Positions 43,930 to 51,987 of a DNA stretch of 64,000 bases are shown here, one piece after another. The DNA lies in contig JAAYFF010000034.1 of the NCBI GenBank assembly GCA_012728375.1, forward strand, positions 1 to 64,000, read 5' to 3'. The stretch comes from Bacillota bacterium. Lineage in GTDB: Bacteria > Bacillota > Dethiobacteria > DTU022 > UBA8154. Numbering within the stretch: position 1 is the first letter of the stretch; the number at the start of each line of letters is the position of its first letter. The notes beneath the pieces were generated by a model, which made no database searches, was not told the origin of the DNA, and was given only the letters and a program-made list of their open reading frames with translations. The position numbers and the translations under genes were made by a program.

Positions 43930-44697
43930 TTACATATTTTGAATTAATTCCAGAAGTTTTAACTTCCCGGGCAAGTTATCTATTCTACATTCTCCGCTTT
44001 GAAAATTTTTTCCTGACACTTCTTGATAATCTTCCTCAGCAGAAGATATAAAAAAAACAGATTTTTGTTCAAGGAAAAGGTTTTCTACAATAGCGGAAAG
44101 AAACGGATCTAAGGTTCCTGCGACAAATATTAGTTCTTGATGGAAATTTTCCCCTTGCTCTTCTTGAAAAAGAGGAGGGCTGTTTTCATATAATGTTAAG
44201 ATCTGCTGCTCGCTGAGGCAAGCAGGCCAGGTTTTCTGCCCGTTTAATATTAAGCCGGCAATAAATCGAGCGGGATCTTCCGGCTCGCTTTTTGCAAGAG
44301 CAAGTTCAAGTTCATCCCAGCTTATATTTTCTTTAAACAAAAACACCTGGTACCTGCAACCCGTCAATTCCAGAAAATCCTTTAATTCACGGGAAAGCTT
44401 TCCCTGGCAGAGCACTTTGACCACATGTCCGGCAAGTTTATTTTTAACAAAAAAGGGATTGAAATATTCCTCTTCCAATGCCCTCCAATTGCTGATCTCC
44501 TGGTTTAACCGGTTCACTTGCTCAAGATAGAGTTTCGTTTCTTCTTTGAAATACTGGATTTCATTTTGCAGTTCCTCGATCACCGAAATTTGGTTTAACA
44601 CCAGAGCGTTTACACCCATTGAAGCGCCGATTAAAATTCCAATTCCCAAGGATAAAAAAACTGCTACAAGAGATATGAGATGGTTCTGACGGTCCAA
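43930..44697 (-). CDS. steB: SteB / MctB-type envelope protein ('copper transporter' family)
   Basis: 255 residues: cytosolic MDRQNHL, one membrane segment (8-30), a coiled coil (38-75), then an outer alpha/beta domain. This is the PF11382 family, called MctB in Mycobacterium (Rv1698) and SteB in Corynebacterium, where it works with SteA in daughter-cell separation. The gene directly follows steA, as in Actinobacteria. The copper function of the family name is not supported by anything seen here. Confidence 0.82.
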   Translation of the reverse strand: MDRQNHLISLVAVFLSLGIGILIGASMGVNALVLNQISVIEELQNEIQYFKEETKLYLEQVNRLNQEISNWRALEEEYFNPFFVKNKLAGHVVKVLCQGKLSRELKDFLELTGCRYQVFLFKENISWDELELALAKSEPEDPARFIAGLILNGQKTWPACLSEQQILTLYENSPPLFQEEQGENFHQELIFVAGTLDPFLSAIVENLFLEQKSVFFISSAEEDYQEVSGKNFQSGECRIDNLPGKLKLLELIQNM

Positions 44698-44716
44698 AGG
44701 TATTATCCCCTTTATA

Positions 44717-45841
44717 TTAAAGAAATTTCATCTTCCAAAAAAATAAATATAAAAAATGACGGACAAGAGGTGACAGGGCAGCCAGGACTACTATGGGAAA
44801 AAGAGCTGCTGCGAGAAGTACGGAAAAGGATTGCCATCTTAAATTTCCCCTGTAAAGGTGTGCGAGCCCTTTGGCATCAACCAGCTTTGAGCCGATTTTG
44901 AGCCTGACAAGAAAAGTAGAAGCCATTCCCTTCCTCCCCTTTTCTAAAAAATCCAGCATGTGAGAGTGAGAACCTACAGCCACAATAAGCGCGGCTTTTT
45001 GCTCATAGGCCAGTAAAAAGGCCAAATCCTCGCTTGTCCCGGGGGCTGCAATAGTTTTTGCCTTCAAGCCCAGGCGGGATATCCGCGCCATACCCGGCGC
45101 CCTGCCGTCGGGATAAGCGTGAACAATTATTTCCTCCGCCCGGGAAAGGGTTGCATCTTCTACGCTGTCCATATCGCCAATAATAATATGACAGTTAAAA
45201 CCCATCTCCTTTAAGGCGTCAGCTCCGCCATCGACTCCTATAAGGACAGGTTTCACTTCCTTTATGTAAGAAGCTATGGCACGCAGATCCTTTTTATAAT
45301 TTTTACCCCGGACGACAATCAAAACATGCTTTCCTTCAATCTTGGTTTTAAGCTCAGGGATATCCAGCTTTTCCAAAATGAGTTTCTTTTCTTTGCGGGC
45401 AAAAGCAAGAGTATTTTGCACAAAAAAATCCAGCTTTCGGGTTAGATTTTCTTCCGCACGAAGCATGTGGTCGGCGAGTATTTCTTTTTTCATTACTCTT
45501 CCCTGTGCTATTTTCTTATTGGAGTGAAAAATTGTATTTCCAACAATTGTAAGAACTTCTCCTTCCTCCACCTGGGAGAAAATATTCTTTCCCACCTTAT
45601 CAAGAATGAAAATGCCTTCCTCCAGGAGAATTTTTGCTCCCTGGGCAGGATAATCCCCGCTAAAGGTATTGCAGGCATTGATGACTGCTTTCACTCCCCG
45701 TTCAGCCAGTTCTTGCGCCGCGAGTTCGTCAAGGTCAGGGTGAGCTATAAGGGCAATATCTCCCGAATGCAATCTTTTGCACAGGGCTTTAGTTTTAAAA
45801 TCTTTTTTAACAATGCCTTTTATAAAAGGTACTCTTTTCAT
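44717..45841 (-). CDS. steA: SteA-type putative cytokinetic ring protein
   Basis: 374 residues from the ATG at 45841. Thiamine pyrophosphokinase-like fold: GVDGGADALKEMGF and IIGDMDSVED (substrate and metal loops) in the centre, APGTSEDLAFLLAYE later, and a C-terminal membrane segment near 345-365 with a basic end. SteA is the Rv1697 family, linked to cell separation. No ribosome site is seen before the ATG. The frame remains open upstream, into the repeat and the spo0A terminator, but without similarity. Confidence 0.83.
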   Translation of the reverse strand: MKRVPFIKGIVKKDFKTKALCKRLHSGDIALIAHPDLDELAAQELAERGVKAVINACNTFSGDYPAQGAKILLEEGIFILDKVGKNIFSQVEEGEVLTIVGNTIFHSNKKIAQGRVMKKEILADHMLRAEENLTRKLDFFVQNTLAFARKEKKLILEKLDIPELKTKIEGKHVLIVVRGKNYKKDLRAIASYIKEVKPVLIGVDGGADALKEMGFNCHIIIGDMDSVEDATLSRAEEIIVHAYPDGRAPGMARISRLGLKAKTIAAPGTSEDLAFLLAYEQKAALIVAVGSHSHMLDFLEKGRKGMASTFLVRLKIGSKLVDAKGLAHLYRGNLRWQSFSVLLAAALFPIVVLAALSPLVRHFLYLFFWKMKFL

Positions 45842-45898
45842 AATGTTAGTATGGGTAATACTTAATTTGTTTATAAGTAGCCTTAAGAAAACAATAAA

Positions 45899-45914
45899 GC
45901 ACCATTGACGGTGC
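45899..45914 (-). terminator. Terminator of spo0A
   Basis: GCACC / GGTGC stem with a 6-nt loop and a T-rich tail on the minus strand, about 58 bp after the spo0A stop. Confidence 0.6.
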
Positions 45915-45927
45915 CTTATAGTTAAAC

Positions 45928-45962
45928 GGTATAACAAATTATTTCTTAGACTGAGCAGTTAC
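45928..45962. repeat. Right-end copy of the CTGAGCAGTTAC element
   Basis: About 35 bp running from GGTATAACAAATT to CTGAGCAGTTAC; it matches the right end of the element at 50139 at all but a few positions. It lies between the spo0A stop and its terminator. Confidence 0.75.
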
Positions 45963-45971
45963 AAATTTTAA

Positions 45972-46772
45972 CTAAAGAACTTTATAATCGTACCTTCTAT
46001 TTTTTAAACGTATTTTGTCGGCAACGAGGGCAATGAATTCTGAATTCGTCGGTTTGCCTTTTTCAGTATTAATTGTATAGCCGAAAAACTTTTTGATCGT
46101 TTCAATGTTGTTTCTGGACCAAGCTACTTCGATGGCATGGCGAATGGCTCTTTCTACCCTGCTGGGCGTTGTTTCATACTTTTCTGCGATCCTTGGATAT
46201 AAGATTTTTGTAATGGAACCAAGAAGTTCAATTTCTTCCGCAACCATGGAAATGGCATCCCTCAGATAAAGGTAACCTTTTATATGGGCGGGGATGCCGA
46301 TTTCATGGATAATATCAGTTATTTCCTCAATATATTTTTCTTTATCGTTTTTGGGAGATACGGACTTAACCGAAGCAGAAACTGTTTTGGGAACCGGTGC
46401 ATTTTCTTTGCCCAGCTGACGGATTCTTTCGGCCAAAATTTCCAAGTTAAATGGTTTTAAAATATAATATGATGCTCCAAGTTCCACTGCCCGGCGTGTA
46501 ATATTTTCATGCCCAAAAGCGGTCAGCATGATCACTTTGGGCTGCGGGAAAAGGTCCATGTTGTTAAGTTCTTCCAAAACACCGATCCCATCTAAATGAG
46601 GCATAATAATGTCTAAAAGAATAATATCTGGTTTTTTTTCTTTAACAATTTCCAGAACTTCTTTGCCGTTATAGGCGTTGCCTATAACCTCCATATCCTC
46701 CTCTTTTTCAAGAAACTCAGACAAAAGGTCGTTAAATTCCTTATTGTCGTCAGCAATTAAAATGTTTAACAT
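45972..46772 (-). CDS. spo0A: Sporulation master response regulator Spo0A
   Basis: Phosphorelay-controlled transcription factor. 266 residues: receiver domain 1-120 with the acidic pair D8-D9, phospho-acceptor D54 ([11 protein letters not shown]) and the conserved Lys near 106; the C-terminal domain carries the recognition helix [17 protein letters not shown] near 215. Strong AAGGAGGAG ribosome site. Own sigma-H promoter with overlapping 0A box. Confidence 0.98.
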   Translation of the reverse strand: MLNILIADDNKEFNDLLSEFLEKEEDMEVIGNAYNGKEVLEIVKEKKPDIILLDIIMPHLDGIGVLEELNNMDLFPQPKVIMLTAFGHENITRRAVELGASYYILKPFNLEILAERIRQLGKENAPVPKTVSASVKSVSPKNDKEKYIEEITDIIHEIGIPAHIKGYLYLRDAISMVAEEIELLGSITKILYPRIAEKYETTPSRVERAIRHAIEVAWSRNNIETIKKFFGYTINTEKGKPTNSEFIALVADKIRLKNRRYDYKVL

Positions 46773-46811
46773 AGCTTCTCCTCCTTTTCCTTTAGCAAAT
46801 TTTTCCTAAAA

Positions 46812-46840
46812 TAATTCGACAAAGAAAAGTCTATTCCTTC
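46812..46840 (-). promoter_or_regulatory. Sigma-H promoter with overlapping 0A box before spo0A
   Basis: GAAGGAATA (46832-46840), 11 bp, GTCGAATTA (46812-46820) meets every position of the sigma-H consensus. TGTCGAA, the Spo0A-binding box, occupies 46815-46821, overlapping the -10. Transcripts would start about 35 nt before the ATG. This is the arrangement of positive feedback known for the Bacillus spo0A Ps promoter. Confidence 0.82.
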
Positions 46841-46880
46841 TTTTTTTAAAAAAAATTTTGATATATTAATAAAATATTTT

Positions 46881-48200
46881 TTAGGAAACAGGTAATATTT
46901 TGCATTCCCTTGCCATCCATTCGGCATAAATGCCGTAACCCCTTGTAGGATCATTGACAAAAACATGTGTTACTGCTCCTACAAGTTTTCCGTTTTGAAT
47001 AATTGGGCTGCCGCTCATGCCCTGAATAATTCCACCGGTTACCTCCAGCAAATTTTCATCAACTACCCTGATGATCATTCCTTTATCTCCGGGTTTATTT
47101 TGATTGGCCGTTCTTTCAATTTCTATCTTAAAGCTCTGTATTTTATTGCCTTCAATTACCGTAAGTATTTCGGCAGGACCCGGCTCGACTTGGAAGGAAA
47201 GGGCAAGGGGCAGAGGGTCCGGGTACGGCGTAATATGCTCGCTAATATTGCTAAGTCTTCCGTAAATGCCAAAGGGAGTATTCTTTTCAATGCTTCCGAC
47301 GATATCTTTTCCTTCTCTGAAAATGCCGGCTTTTTCTCCGGGCTGCCCTCTCTGTGCTGCCTTTACATCAATTACATCAGCCCTGACAATAACCCCTTCG
47401 TTTATTTCGAGGGCTGAATTTGTATCAAGATCTGTAATAATGTGGCCAAGGGCACCATAATAATTGCTTTTGGGATCATAAAATGTAAGTGTTCCTACAC
47501 CTGCCGCATTATCGCGGATATATAAACCTATGCGGTATTCCTGGTCTTGCGGCCAAAAATATGGAATGACGGTTGCCTGTAAAATATTTCCCTTTCTGTT
47601 GAGCAAAAAAGTTAATGGGCCTTTGCTCGATTCCCTTTTTATTATTTCTTCCGCCCTGTTCACATCTCTCAGGTTAATACCATTTACTTTCAACAATATA
47701 TCTCCAATTTGAATTCCGCCTTCTTGGGCTGGAGAAAAGGATTCCGTTTCCTTTTCTAAATAATAGTAACCTGCAACTATAATTCCTTCCTCATGTAGTT
47801 TAATGCCGATGGAATGCCCGCCGGCCATCACTTCCATCCCCGGCAGAACATTAACGGTGAGTTGTTTTAAGGGAATTAATCCCTGGAATAGACTTAATTC
47901 CAGAGTAACGTCTCCTTGAGTTTTTCCTTTCAGGGAGATGTTATTGTTGAAATTTAAACGGCTGAAAGTGCTCGAAGTAAGAGGGCTGCCGTTAATATCC
48001 AGAATTCCTTCTTTATCTGCTTTAATATACAGATCCAGGGGGAAACGAACTTGAAAAGAGTGTTCCTGGCCCTCAAAAATGCGGATATTATCATCCAAAT
48101 GCAATTTTATCTCATAGGGCAGAAAGACGAGGAATAAGAGGGAAAATACGCAGGCGAGGACTAAAAAGGTTTTAATCTTCGAATTGTCCTTAATATCCAA
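46881..48200 (-). CDS. spoIVB: Stage IV sporulation protein B, S55 signalling protease
   Basis: Serine peptidase secreted from the forespore that triggers sigma-K activation through SpoIVF. Start taken at TTG 48200, 11 nt after AAAGGAGG, because a longer frame would begin at the likely transcription start; 439 residues. Membrane anchor at 10-30, PDZ domain near 165-215, S55 catalytic domain with His in GALGHIITD and Ser in GMSGSPI. It precedes spo0A, as in nearly all spore formers. Confidence 0.95.
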   Translation of the reverse strand: MDIKDNSKIKTFLVLACVFSLLFLVFLPYEIKLHLDDNIRIFEGQEHSFQVRFPLDLYIKADKEGILDINGSPLTSSTFSRLNFNNNISLKGKTQGDVTLELSLFQGLIPLKQLTVNVLPGMEVMAGGHSIGIKLHEEGIIVAGYYYLEKETESFSPAQEGGIQIGDILLKVNGINLRDVNRAEEIIKRESSKGPLTFLLNRKGNILQATVIPYFWPQDQEYRIGLYIRDNAAGVGTLTFYDPKSNYYGALGHIITDLDTNSALEINEGVIVRADVIDVKAAQRGQPGEKAGIFREGKDIVGSIEKNTPFGIYGRLSNISEHITPYPDPLPLALSFQVEPGPAEILTVIEGNKIQSFKIEIERTANQNKPGDKGMIIRVVDENLLEVTGGIIQGMSGSPIIQNGKLVGAVTHVFVNDPTRGYGIYAEWMARECKILPVS

Positions 48201-48251
48201 TGCTGAAAAAACCTCCTTTAAGGAAATCTTATTTAAAAGTAAAAGCACTTT

Positions 48252-48281
48252 TAAATTGGCCTCCAGGAGGCTTTTTTATGC
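48252..48281 (-). promoter_or_regulatory. Candidate sigma-G promoter of spoIVB
   Basis: GCATA (48277-48281), 18 bp, CAATTTA (48252-48258): the -35 fits GHATR and the -10 fits CATnHTA at six of seven positions. The spacer holds the palindrome GCCTCCAGGAGGC. spoIVB is sigma-G dependent in Bacillus. Confidence 0.45.
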
Positions 48282-48326
48282 TTGTTAAGTTTGCCTAAAT
48301 GAAGTTATCTGTCACAAATAAAAGAA

Positions 48327-48346
48327 AAACCCTCTTTTAAGGGTTT
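48327..48346 (-). terminator. Terminator of recN
   Basis: AAACCC / GGGTTT stem and T-run on the minus strand, 50 bp after the recN stop. Confidence 0.7.
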
Positions 48347-48395
48347 AATTAGTATTTCATTATTTATATTTAATTAGAGTTTAATTAAAAATATT

Positions 48396-50087
48396 TTAAA
48401 AAAGTTCTGGATTAATTCTTCTTTTTAATAATTCTGCCGCGTGTTTTCTGGTGATTTCACTATTGCTTCCGTCCAGCATGCGGGCAATCTCCAAAACCCG
48501 GTCCTCATCATTGAGATATTTAACTCTGGTGGCGGAGCGGCCTTTTTGTACTTCTTTAAAAAGATGATACTGATGATTGGCCAGGCCGGCAATATGAGGA
48601 CTGTGGGTAACACAAATAATTTGATGCTTCCGGCTTAATTCGGCCATTTTGTTAGCCACGCATTGTATTGTTTTCCCGCCGATGCCGCTGTCTATTTCAT
48701 CAAAAACAAGGGTTGGAATGCGGTCCTGTTCAGCAAGGATGCTTTTTAAGGCTAACATTACCCTGGCCATTTCACCTGCAGAGATAATTTTGGCGAGAGG
48801 TTTGGGATCTTCGCCAGGGTTGGCAGAAAAAAGAAACTCAACTTCTTCCGAACCGGTGTCCGTGAGCGCTTCTCGAGTTTTAAAAGCCGCGGAGAACGTG
48901 CCTCCCACAATTCCTAAATCCTTGAGGACATTTTCCACCTGCATTTTAAGGTTTTGCGCAGTGGCCCTCCGAATTTCGCTGAGCTTTTCGGCAGCTTTGC
49001 GAGCTTTTAACTCAAGCTCGCTGCATTCTTTTTCCAAAAAAAGGGCTTCATCTTCGTTTGCTTGTAGTTTTTCCGCTTCCTTCCGGCACTTTTCGGCAAG
49101 CAAGAGGATTTCCCCCACTGTTGCCCGATATTTTCTTTTCAGATGACGGTAAATTTCCAAACGGCTTTCAATTTCTGTTCTTTCTTCAGGGTAATAATTA
49201 AGAGAATCCTGGTAATTATAAAGTTCGTGTCCCAATTCGGACAGGTTGGCCGAAACCTCATTTAAAACGTTGGCGAATTTTTCCATCGCAGGATCGATTT
49301 TTTGCAGTGAAGCAAAGTCGTCTGCTGTTTTATTTAAGATATCGATAATGGAGGCAGCGTTTTCGCTTCCGGAATAAATTTCCGTATAAGCCCTCTGAAC
49401 AATATGAAGCATTTTTTCAAGGTTGTCCAAAATGGAAAGCCTTCGATTCAGGTCGTTTTCTTCCTTTTCGCTCAACGATGCTTCCGTAATTTCTTGATAT
49501 TGATACAAGAGCAGTTCCAGTTTATTTTTTCTCTCAGCGGAGTTTTTTCCAAGGGATTGCAGCTTTTTTTGGCTGTCTTTCCAGCGGGAAAAGAGCTGCT
49601 CATACTGGTTTTTTATCTGAGAAAGCTCAGATTTGCCGAATTCGTCGAGAAGAAATAAATGTTGCTCCGTTCTTAACAGGGATTGATGGCTGTGCTGTCC
49701 GTGCATATCTACAAGAAAACTTCCCACTTCTTTTAAAGTAATCAGGGGAACGACCCGCCCGTTAATCCGGCAGAGATTGCGCCCGCTCAGGGAAATTTCT
49801 CTGGAAACAACAATCTCCTCTTCAAAGGGGAGACCGTTATCTGCCATTAATTTTTCTAAAGCCGGGTAATCCCGGGGCGGGGAAAATACAGCCTCAATAA
49901 AGGCCTGCTGACATCCGCTTCTTACCTGCTCGGAAGAAGCCCGATCTCCCAGGACCAGTCCCAATGCCCCAATAAGAATTGATTTTCCCGCTCCCGTTTC
50001 TCCCGTTAAAACATTGAATCCGGGGAAAAATTCCAGGGATAGGTTATCAACCAGAGCATAATTTTTTAGGTGAAGATATAAAAGCAC
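48396..50087 (-). CDS. recN: DNA repair protein RecN
   Basis: SMC-like ATPase for double-strand break repair. 563 residues: Walker A GETGAGKSIL near 30, two long coiled-coil arms (about 155-370), ABC signature ISAGEMARVMLALK and Walker B TLVFDEIDSGIGG. GTG start 10 nt after GGAGG, with a hairpin just upstream. argR, often the next gene upstream, is absent. Confidence 0.95.
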   Translation of the reverse strand: MLLYLHLKNYALVDNLSLEFFPGFNVLTGETGAGKSILIGALGLVLGDRASSEQVRSGCQQAFIEAVFSPPRDYPALEKLMADNGLPFEEEIVVSREISLSGRNLCRINGRVVPLITLKEVGSFLVDMHGQHSHQSLLRTEQHLFLLDEFGKSELSQIKNQYEQLFSRWKDSQKKLQSLGKNSAERKNKLELLLYQYQEITEASLSEKEENDLNRRLSILDNLEKMLHIVQRAYTEIYSGSENAASIIDILNKTADDFASLQKIDPAMEKFANVLNEVSANLSELGHELYNYQDSLNYYPEERTEIESRLEIYRHLKRKYRATVGEILLLAEKCRKEAEKLQANEDEALFLEKECSELELKARKAAEKLSEIRRATAQNLKMQVENVLKDLGIVGGTFSAAFKTREALTDTGSEEVEFLFSANPGEDPKPLAKIISAGEMARVMLALKSILAEQDRIPTLVFDEIDSGIGGKTIQCVANKMAELSRKHQIICVTHSPHIAGLANHQYHLFKEVQKGRSATRVKYLNDEDRVLEIARMLDGSNSEITRKHAAELLKRRINPELF

Positions 50088-50105
50088 GTCAGGGTTGCCT
50101 CCGCT

Positions 50106-50142
50106 TTACATAGTCAAAAAATAATCAGCAGCGACTATGTAA
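50106..50142 (-). promoter_or_regulatory. 10-bp hairpin before the recN ribosome site
   Basis: TTACATAGTC / GACTATGTAA, 17-nt loop, overlapping the left end of the neighbouring repeat by four bases and ending just before the GGAGG of recN. No LexA-type box (CGAAC-N4-GTTCG) was found. Role unknown. Confidence 0.4.
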
Positions 50143-50273
50143 CTGCTTAAAAGGTTAATGTATAAGTGAAGCTGCGGGGACGGTTCGAGCGTCTCCGTAG
50201 CGAAGCGAAGGAAGACGATGGAACCGTCCCCCTGCTTCCGGTATAGCAGATTATCTCTTAAACTGAGCAGTTA
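50139..50273. repeat. 135-bp inverted-repeat element (longest copy of the family)
   Basis: Ends are GTAACTGCTTAA and TTAAACTGAGCAGTTA (imperfect inverted repeats). Inside is a large palindrome GGGGACGGTTC / GAACCGTCCCC (50176-50186 with 50221-50231), a sequence seen in REP-like repeats of many Firmicutes. No coding capacity. It fills the gap between nadK and recN. Shorter relatives are at 30454, 41221 and 45928. Confidence 0.85.
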
Positions 50274-50278
50274 ATAGA

Positions 50279-51133
50279 TCAGGCGTCCAAAAGTTTGTCG
50301 TGCAATAGTTTATAAAAATTGCTTTTTTGAAAAGTGATGACTCTGGTCACGCATTCTGCTTTTTTAACGGTAATTTTATCCTGATAGCTTAGTGGAAAAC
50401 CTTCCTGACCGTCCATGGTAAGAAATATATCTGCAGATGATGTGGCCACAATTATTGTAATAATATCGTTACTGTCAACGATAACCGAGCGCTTGTAAAG
50501 AAGATGCGGACAGATTGGTGTAACAAGAATGACATTTAAAGACGGGTTGACAACAGGGCCTCCTGCTGAAAGGGAGTAGCCTGTCGATCCTGTTGGAGTG
50601 GAAATAATTACTCCATCTCCGGGATAGCTTTCCAGAAAGTCGTCATTGATAAAGGTATCAAGCTTGATTATGCGTGAAAAGGGCCCCCGGGAAACAGTCG
50701 CGTCATTTAAGGATATGGAGGAAAAGACGGTCTCTTCTTTGCGAGTAACTTCTGTATGCAACATTATCCTTTCTCCAAAGGAATAATTTCCCTCAATAAT
50801 CTTATTTAAGTAAAAATCCAACTGCCCCACTTCAATTTCTGAAAGAAAGCCTTTGTGTCCCAGGTTAATTCCTAAAAGAGGAAGGCCAGTAAAGGCCAAT
50901 TCCCTGGCAACTCTCAGAAAGGTTCCGTCACCTCCCACGACAATAACAAGGTCTACTTTTTCAGGCCAGGTTTTAAATTCTTCAATGGGAGACGGCAGTT
51001 TAAGCAAAGGAAGCTTTTCCGGAAGAATATAAATGGGAATTCCTTGCTTGGCGAAGAAATTTTTAAGGCAATGAATGACTTCCTGTGTCTTTGTTTTTTG
51101 CCAGTTTGGAACGACTCCAATACCCTTCAGCAT
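50279..51133 (-). CDS. nadK: NAD kinase
   Basis: Makes NADP from NAD with ATP or polyphosphate. 284 residues from the ATG that overlaps the tlyA stop (ATGCTGA), with GAAGGTGG upstream. GGDGTFLRVAREL near 64 (the GGDG motif), LNDATVSR and the SPTGSTGYSLSAGGP motif near 174 are present. Confidence 0.95.
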   Translation of the reverse strand: MLKGIGVVPNWQKTKTQEVIHCLKNFFAKQGIPIYILPEKLPLLKLPSPIEEFKTWPEKVDLVIVVGGDGTFLRVARELAFTGLPLLGINLGHKGFLSEIEVGQLDFYLNKIIEGNYSFGERIMLHTEVTRKEETVFSSISLNDATVSRGPFSRIIKLDTFINDDFLESYPGDGVIISTPTGSTGYSLSAGGPVVNPSLNVILVTPICPHLLYKRSVIVDSNDIITIIVATSSADIFLTMDGQEGFPLSYQDKITVKKAECVTRVITFQKSNFYKLLHDKLLDA

Positions 51134-51987
51134 TTCTTTTTGCCACCTTCTTTTTCTTTCCTGCCCCACAGGTCATGAAAAGCTAGGGAAACTACAGTAG
51201 AAATTCTTGATTCCAGCTCATCTTTTTTTATTTCCTGGTCATTTTCAAAATTTGTCAGATAAAGCAGATATTCAATATTTCCTTTCGGACCTTTTAAAGG
51301 AGAATAAGTAAGTCCCGCAATCCGGTAGGAAAGCTTTAAGGCGAAAGTTAAAACTTTATATAAAATTTCCTTGTGGACTAAAGGATCTTTGACAACTCCT
51401 TTTTTGCGGACTTGGCCGGGAGTTGCCTCAAATTGGGGTTTGATCAGACAAATGATTTCCCTGACGGGAAAAGCAGCAATTGCCGGTAGAATGAGCGTTA
51501 GAGAAATAAAAGAGACATCAATGGTAACCAGATCGGGAATTATGGGGAAGTCTTCTTTTTTTATCAAGCGGGCATTGGTCCGTTCCATGTTGATAACTCG
51601 ATCATCATTTCTTAAGGACCAATCCAATTGTCCGTAACCTACATCAAGGGCATAGACTTTTTTGGCTCCATGCTCGAGACAGCAATGAGTGAATCCCCCT
51701 GTTGAGGCACCAATATCGAGGACAATTTTTCCCTGCAAGTTGATATTAAACTGTTGCAAAGCCTTTTCGAGCTTCATCCCCCCCCTGCTGACATAGGGAT
51801 TGCAGGAAGCCCGTAGTTCAATCCGGGCTTCGGAAGAAAACAATAGGCCTGCCTTATCCTGTTTTTTCCCGTCAACATAAACATTACCAGCCATAATTTC
51901 TCCCCTGGCCCTGCTTCTCGTACTAACCAGCCCTTTGTCTACCAGCAGGAGATCAAGACGTTTTTTCTTTTCAATTTTTGGTTCCAT
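51127..51987 (-). CDS. tlyA: TlyA family rRNA 2'-O-methyltransferase
   Basis: S4 RNA-binding domain at 8-66 (RLDLLLVDKGLVSTRSRA), followed by an FtsJ-like SAM domain with LDIGASTGGFTHCCLEHGA and LDVGYGQLDWSLRND. 286 residues. Family members methylate 16S and/or 23S rRNA; some were first called haemolysins. It overlaps dxs by 17 nt and nadK by 7 nt. Confidence 0.93.
   Translation of the reverse strand: MEPKIEKKKRLDLLLVDKGLVSTRSRARGEIMAGNVYVDGKKQDKAGLLFSSEARIELRASCNPYVSRGGMKLEKALQQFNINLQGKIVLDIGASTGGFTHCCLEHGAKKVYALDVGYGQLDWSLRNDDRVINMERTNARLIKKEDFPIIPDLVTIDVSFISLTLILPAIAAFPVREIICLIKPQFEATPGQVRKKGVVKDPLVHKEILYKVLTFALKLSYRIAGLTYSPLKGPKGNIEYLLYLTNFENDQEIKKDELESRISTVVSLAFHDLWGRKEKEGGKKKC

Noticed and set aside
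48261-48277. Plus-strand terminator GCCTCCAGGAGGC-TTTTTT
   Set aside because: No plus-strand gene ends here, and it falls in the spacer of the probable spoIVB promoter.
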